Source: Pseudomonas sp. S09G 359
Lineage (GTDB): Bacteria; Pseudomonadota; Gammaproteobacteria; Pseudomonadales; Pseudomonadaceae
Assembly (NCBI RefSeq): GCF_002843605.1
Contig: NZ_CP025263.1
Span: 3,067,501 to 3,131,500, forward strand
Direction: 5' to 3'
DNA length: 64,000 nt
Below are positions 57,783 to 64,000 of this stretch, piece after piece; position 1 is the stretch's first letter, and each line of letters begins with the position of its first letter. Under the pieces are notes generated by a model. The model was not told where the DNA came from. It saw only the letters and a program-made list of their open reading frames with translations, and searched no databases. Made by a program: the position numbers and the translations under genes.

Positions 57783-58463
57783 ATGACAGAAACCAGAGAT
57801 TTAAACCAACCCGAAGGTTCACCGGTTGTTGAGGCGTCGAGCGTCACACCTTCACGCCGCAACTTTCTCAAGTTTGGTGTTTCAGGCATCGCCGCAGCGA
57901 CGGTGTCGACCTGGATCCCGGACAGCGTGGTGGCTGCCCAGCTGGCGCCACAGGTGATCGACGATGAGGGTGCGCCCGGAGCGGGCGAGCGACGTATCCA
58001 GCTCACGGTGAATGGGCAACTGCATAAACTCAATGTTCCGGCTAACGCGATACTGCTGGATGTCTTACGTGACCGCTTGCAACTGACCGGAACCAAGAAG
58101 GGCTGCGACCACGGCCAGTGCGGTGCGTGCACCTTGCTGGTCAATGGGGTTGCGATCAACGCTTGCCTTTCAATCGCTCTGCAACACGATGGCGATAGCA
58201 TCACTACCATTGAAGGTTTGTCTCAAGGTGACGATATGCACCCTGTGCAGGAAGCCTTCTGGGATCACGATGCCTACCAATGCGGCTACTGCACTTCGGG
58301 GCAGATTATGAGCGCCGTGGCGCTGCTCAATGATCCAAACATCGGCACCGACGATGCCAGTGTCAAGGAGGCGATGAGCGGCAATATCTGTCGCTGCGGC
58401 GCCTACAAGAACATTCTCGCGGCGATTCAGTCGGCACGCGGGAAAATGGGAGGTGCGGCCTGA
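57783..58463 (+). CDS. paoA: PaoA-like [2Fe-2S] subunit of periplasmic aldehyde oxidase
   Basis: A 226-residue iron-sulfur subunit. The Tat signal SRRNFLKFGVSGIAAATV (Arg pair near 24-25) directs the complex to the periplasm. Cluster motifs GCDHGQCGACTLL, CGYCTSGQIM and NICRCGAYKNI are complete. It overlaps paoB by 1 bp. As in E. coli PaoABC (YagTSR), it carries the export signal for the whole three-subunit enzyme. Confidence 0.92.
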   Translation: MTETRDLNQPEGSPVVEASSVTPSRRNFLKFGVSGIAAATVSTWIPDSVVAAQLAPQVIDDEGAPGAGERRIQLTVNGQLHKLNVPANAILLDVLRDRLQLTGTKKGCDHGQCGACTLLVNGVAINACLSIALQHDGDSITTIEGLSQGDDMHPVQEAFWDHDAYQCGYCTSGQIMSAVALLNDPNIGTDDASVKEAMSGNICRCGAYKNILAAIQSARGKMGGAA

Positions 58464-59446
58464 TGCGTACTTTCGGTTATGCCCGCGCCCAATCGCCGGC
58501 CCAGGCGGTGAGCAACCACGCCGCTTCAGGCCAGCCGTTTTACTTGGCGGGCGGCACCACCTTGCTCGACCTGGTGAAGCTGGATGTGATGCAGCCTGAC
58601 CGTCTGGTGGATATCAATCACCTGACGCTCAAGCAGATTGAGCCACTCGCCGATGGTCGTCTGCGCATCGGCGCGCTGGTCAGCAACACCGCACTGGCCA
58701 GCCATCCGCTGATCCGCGAGCGTTATGCCGTGTTGTCCCAGGCGATTCTGGCGGGGGCGTCTACGCAGCTACGCAACAAGGCCACCACCGGCGGCAACGT
58801 GATGCAACGCGTGCGATGCAGTTATTTTCGCGACGGTATCTCGCCCTGCAACAAACGCCAGCCGGGCTCCGGATGCGCCGCTATCGGTGGCCACAACCGC
58901 AGCGTGCATGCAGTGCTGGGTACCAGCGAGCATTGCATCGCGACGCACCCCTCCGACATGTGCGTGGCAATGGCCGCAATCGGCGCGCAGGTGACGGTTC
59001 AAGGCCCGAACGGGGTGCGTGAGATTCCCTTCGGCGATTTCCATAAGCTACCGGGGCAGACGCCTTGGGAGGAGCATGCGCTGCAGCCCCATGAATTGAT
59101 CACGCACGTGACCCTGGATGCAGCGTTGGCGAACAGTCGTTCGGCTTACCTGAAACTGCGTGACCGGGATTCCTATCAGTTCGCTCTGGCGTCCAGTGCG
59201 GTCATCGTGGTGTTGGATGGTCAGCGTATAACCGCAGCGCGAATTGCCCTCGGAGGCGTGGGCACCAAGCCCTGGCGGGCGCTGGAAGCCGAGCGCGGAT
59301 TGGTCGGTCAGAACGTTGATATTGGATTGTTTACACAGGTGGGTGAGCGCGCCATGCAGGGCGCCCGCGCTTATGAGCACAACGCGTTCAAGATTCCGCT
59401 CGGCCAACAGGTCGTGACTCGCAATCTTCGTGATCTGACCGCATAG
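58463..59446 (+). CDS. paoB: PaoB-like FAD and [4Fe-4S] subunit
   Basis: A 327-residue FAD-binding subunit of the xanthine dehydrogenase medium-chain type (LAGGTTLLDLVKLDVMQPDRLVDI, in parts, then TTGGNVMQR). The extra Cys-rich insert (Cys119, Cys129, Cys138 and a later Cys158; RCSYFRDGISPCNKRQPGSGC) is the feature of PaoB that holds a [4Fe-4S] cluster. Coupled to paoA and 12 bp before paoC. Confidence 0.92.
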   Translation: MRTFGYARAQSPAQAVSNHAASGQPFYLAGGTTLLDLVKLDVMQPDRLVDINHLTLKQIEPLADGRLRIGALVSNTALASHPLIRERYAVLSQAILAGASTQLRNKATTGGNVMQRVRCSYFRDGISPCNKRQPGSGCAAIGGHNRSVHAVLGTSEHCIATHPSDMCVAMAAIGAQVTVQGPNGVREIPFGDFHKLPGQTPWEEHALQPHELITHVTLDAALANSRSAYLKLRDRDSYQFALASSAVIVVLDGQRITAARIALGGVGTKPWRALEAERGLVGQNVDIGLFTQVGERAMQGARAYEHNAFKIPLGQQVVTRNLRDLTA

Positions 59447-59458
59447 GAGGGCACCCTG

Positions 59459-61669
59459 ATGAGCCAGTCCATAATCGGCACCCCGTACAAACGTATCGAC
59501 GGTCGCCTCAAAGTCACCGGTGCAGCACGCTATGCCGCGGACCATCCCTTGCCAGGGATGGCCTATGCTTACGGCGTCTACAGCACGATCGCCAACGGCC
59601 GGGTCGTGGCCATCGATGACACCCGGGCACGCGCGATGCCAGGCGTGGTCGCTGTGCTGCACCATGGCAATTTTCCCGCGTTGCACCGCACGCCTGATGT
59701 GGCCATGACCTTCAAGGACATACTCAGCGCGGCCAAGGTCGACGAGCGTCGCCTGCCTTTCGAGGACGACAAGGTCGCCTATCCGGGGCAGTTCGTCGCC
59801 CTGGTGGTGGCTGACACATTCGAGCAGGCCCGTGCCGCGGCGCTTCAGGTCAAGGTCGATTATGCCGAAAGTCCGGCCATTACCAATCTCAAGGACGCAC
59901 TCAAGCAAAAGGGCGCACGCGAGGGCGGGCGAGGGCACAGCCGAGGCGACCCCGAGGCAGCCTGGCAAACGGCTGCCAGCCGGCTCGACCAGACCTACAA
60001 CACGCCGGTCGAAACCCACAGCCCGATGGAGATGCATGCGACCACAGCGTATTGGCGCGACGGCAAGCTGTATGTCTACGAAGGCACGCAGGGGGTGGTG
60101 AATCATCGCAACGTGTTGGCGAATGTCTTCGATCTGCCGCCAGACCGTGTTGAAGTGCATGCACCCTTCATAGGTTCGGGGTTTGGCAGCAAACTCTGGC
60201 CGTGGCCTCATTCGATAGCCGCCTGCGCCGCCGCGAAGGTCGTTAAGCGACCGGTACAACTGATGCTGCCCAGGGCGCAGATGTTTACCACCGCTGGCCA
60301 TCGCCCTGAAACGTTGCAGCGAGTGCGCCTGGCCACCGATGGAAACGGCAAACTCGTATCGATTCGGCATGAATCATTCAATAGCACCTCGACCACCGAT
60401 GCCTACACCGAAGCATGCGGTGGCGTCACACGCAGCCTTTATTCGTGTGCGAACGTGCTGGTGAATCACAAGAACAGCCCGCTGAATCGCGGCACGCCCA
60501 CGTCAATGCGTGCACCGGGTGCCGCCCCTGGCCTGTTTGCACTGGAGTCGGCGATAGACGAATTGGCGCTGTTGCGTGGCATTGACCCACTGGCATTTCG
60601 CAAGCTGAATCTGGCCACGCGCGACGAAAGCCTGAACCTGGAGTGGTCGAGTAATCATCTGCCCGAAGCGATTGATACCGCCGCACAACGATTTGGCTGG
60701 CACGCACGCAATGCAGCGGTTGGATCAATGCGTGACGGTGATGAAGTCATAGGCTATGGCATGGGCGCCTGCAATTGGGAGGCCTTCCAGGTACCCACCG
60801 ACGCCCGCGTAATTATTCGCTCGGATGGCACCGTGCTTGTTCAATGCGGTCAGCAGGATATCGGCACCGGAACCTATACAGTGGTGGCGCAGACCGTCGC
60901 TCAACTGACTGGCCTGCCGTTCGAGCGTATTGAGGTCCAACTGGGCAGTTCCACCTTCCCTCCAGGCGCATTGGCCGGCGGTTCCTGGGCCACGGCGAGC
61001 ATCCTGCCGGCGATCGCCGGCGCCACACGAGCCGCGCTTACCAAGCTGCGCGAGTATGCGGTGATGAGCGGTGGGCTGCTTTCAGGCAGCGACGCGGCAA
61101 GCCTTGCCGTCGATTGTGGCCATCTGGTCAATGGCGATCAGCGTGTGAGTTTCGCCGCGGTGCTGCGCCACCAGCGCATCGCTCGCGCTGAGGGCAACTT
61201 CCAGAGCGGGGCCAAGGGCGGCGACTTTTCCTATCGCTCTTTCGGTGCGCACTTTGTCGAGGTGCGCTGGGACCCGGGCATCTCGCGCCTGCGGGTAGCA
61301 CGGGTGGTGAGTGCCATCGATGTGGGCAAGGTGGTTAATCCACTCGCTGCACGCAATCAGGTCGAAGGGGCAATCATCATGGGCCTCGGTATGGCGCTGT
61401 TTGAAGCATCGGAAAACGATCAGCGCAGCGGTCTGCCGGTTAACAATAACTACGCCGAATACGTAGTGCCTGTGCAGGGTGACTTGCCTGATATCGATGT
61501 GACGCTGCTCGACTATCCGGATTACAACCTGAGCGAGTTCGGTGCGCGCGGTATCGGCGAAATCGGTGTGACGGGGCTGGCAGCGGCGGTCGCCAATGGC
61601 GTTTACCACGCCACTGGGAAACGCATTCGCAGCTTGCCGATTACCAAGGAAAAGCTGATGACTCTTTAA
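59459..61669 (+). CDS. paoC: PaoC-like molybdenum subunit of periplasmic aldehyde oxidase
   Basis: A 736-residue catalytic subunit binding the molybdopterin-cytosine cofactor. Opening GTPYKRIDGRLKVTGAARYAAD and GSGFGSKLWPWPHS are typical; the C-terminal GARGIGEIGVTG carries the conserved catalytic Glu. E. coli PaoABC oxidises a broad range of aldehydes, preferably aromatic, to acids. Maturation requires an XdhC/PaoD chaperone; the only candidate in the window is at 12531. Confidence 0.93.
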   Translation: MSQSIIGTPYKRIDGRLKVTGAARYAADHPLPGMAYAYGVYSTIANGRVVAIDDTRARAMPGVVAVLHHGNFPALHRTPDVAMTFKDILSAAKVDERRLPFEDDKVAYPGQFVALVVADTFEQARAAALQVKVDYAESPAITNLKDALKQKGAREGGRGHSRGDPEAAWQTAASRLDQTYNTPVETHSPMEMHATTAYWRDGKLYVYEGTQGVVNHRNVLANVFDLPPDRVEVHAPFIGSGFGSKLWPWPHSIAACAAAKVVKRPVQLMLPRAQMFTTAGHRPETLQRVRLATDGNGKLVSIRHESFNSTSTTDAYTEACGGVTRSLYSCANVLVNHKNSPLNRGTPTSMRAPGAAPGLFALESAIDELALLRGIDPLAFRKLNLATRDESLNLEWSSNHLPEAIDTAAQRFGWHARNAAVGSMRDGDEVIGYGMGACNWEAFQVPTDARVIIRSDGTVLVQCGQQDIGTGTYTVVAQTVAQLTGLPFERIEVQLGSSTFPPGALAGGSWATASILPAIAGATRAALTKLREYAVMSGGLLSGSDAASLAVDCGHLVNGDQRVSFAAVLRHQRIARAEGNFQSGAKGGDFSYRSFGAHFVEVRWDPGISRLRVARVVSAIDVGKVVNPLAARNQVEGAIIMGLGMALFEASENDQRSGLPVNNNYAEYVVPVQGDLPDIDVTLLDYPDYNLSEFGARGIGEIGVTGLAAAVANGVYHATGKRIRSLPITKEKLMTL

Positions 61670-61679
61670 GGCACGTTAA

Positions 61680-61713
61680 GGCACGCGTTGTAAGCAAGCA
61701 CCCGACGCGTGCC
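61680..61713. terminator. Hairpin between convergent paoC and aldo/keto reductase 3
   Basis: A perfect 9-bp stem, ggcacgcgt/acgcgtgcc, around a 16-base loop. No long T-tract follows on either strand, so termination efficiency is uncertain. Confidence 0.45.
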
Positions 61714-61721
61714 CTATCAGA

Positions 61722-63959
<2,238 letters not shown>

Positions 63960-64000
63960 TCATCACAACGCGCACTAGCCGGGTAACTCCGGACGGGCCT

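Overview
The window is about 60% GC chromosomal DNA from a Pseudomonas, most likely of the P. fluorescens group. Grounds: an efeU/efeO iron-uptake operon, a mexEF-oprN efflux operon, a complete benR-benABCD-benK-benF benzoate cluster, DUF2790/DUF2946 small proteins, and a REPIN-type inverted pair of REP sequences of the kind common in that group. I see no rRNA, tRNA, CRISPR array, prophage or complete insertion sequence. About 46 intact genes are supported.

Layout. 1-1.9 kb: efeO (cut by the window edge) and efeU on the minus strand behind a Fur-box-like site. 2.0-6.2 kb: an AraC-type regulator, then a tandemly duplicated two-gene cassette. Each copy has a ~315-residue protein with a conserved front and a variable glycine-rich membrane-active tail, overlapped by a small membrane protein. 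It looks like a polymorphic toxin/immunity locus and is the most unusual thing here. 6.2-12.1 kb: mexE-mexF-oprN (minus). 12.4-14.4 kb: xdhC-like molybdenum-enzyme chaperone plus an AraC_N-type regulator. 14.4-19.1 kb: four overlapping two-component genes (minus). 19.2-21.6 kb: SgcJ-like protein, ABM-like protein and an ATP/ADP-carrier-like transporter. 21.6-26.7 kb: a minus-strand operon of exported enzymes (Cys-nucleophile hydrolase, F420-reductase-like protein, iorA, iorB, cytochrome c). 26.9-32.2 kb: YkgJ-type protein, aldo/keto reductase, orphan RND pump. 32.2-46.0 kb: transport (two TonB receptors, a peptide-type ABC importer operon, an orphan binding protein, an ABC exporter). 46.3-53.7 kb: ben cluster. 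54.0-64.0 kb: LysR regulator, three more aldo/keto reductases, cupin, paoABC-like periplasmic aldehyde oxidase, and a scar containing tetR and RND-adaptor fragments.

How it fits together. Seven promoters scattered over 42 kb (xdhC, ABM protein, hydrolase-ior operon, YkgJ, two aldo/keto reductases, orphan RND pump) share a direct repeat of the half-site TCRGGCAA. In every case the two halves are 21 bp apart, and four of the seven have CATACT or TATACT exactly 27 bp after the second half. This is the layout of an AraC-family class II activator site. It suggests one regulon of mostly periplasmic redox enzymes plus export pumps. The regulator encoded directly behind xdhC (13486-14433) is the natural candidate. 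My inference is a defence or clearance response to reactive carbonyl or aromatic compounds; the inducer is unknown.

The ben cluster carries its own, clearly different, BenR/XylS-type tandem operator. The catechol genes that would complete benzoate breakdown are not in the window.
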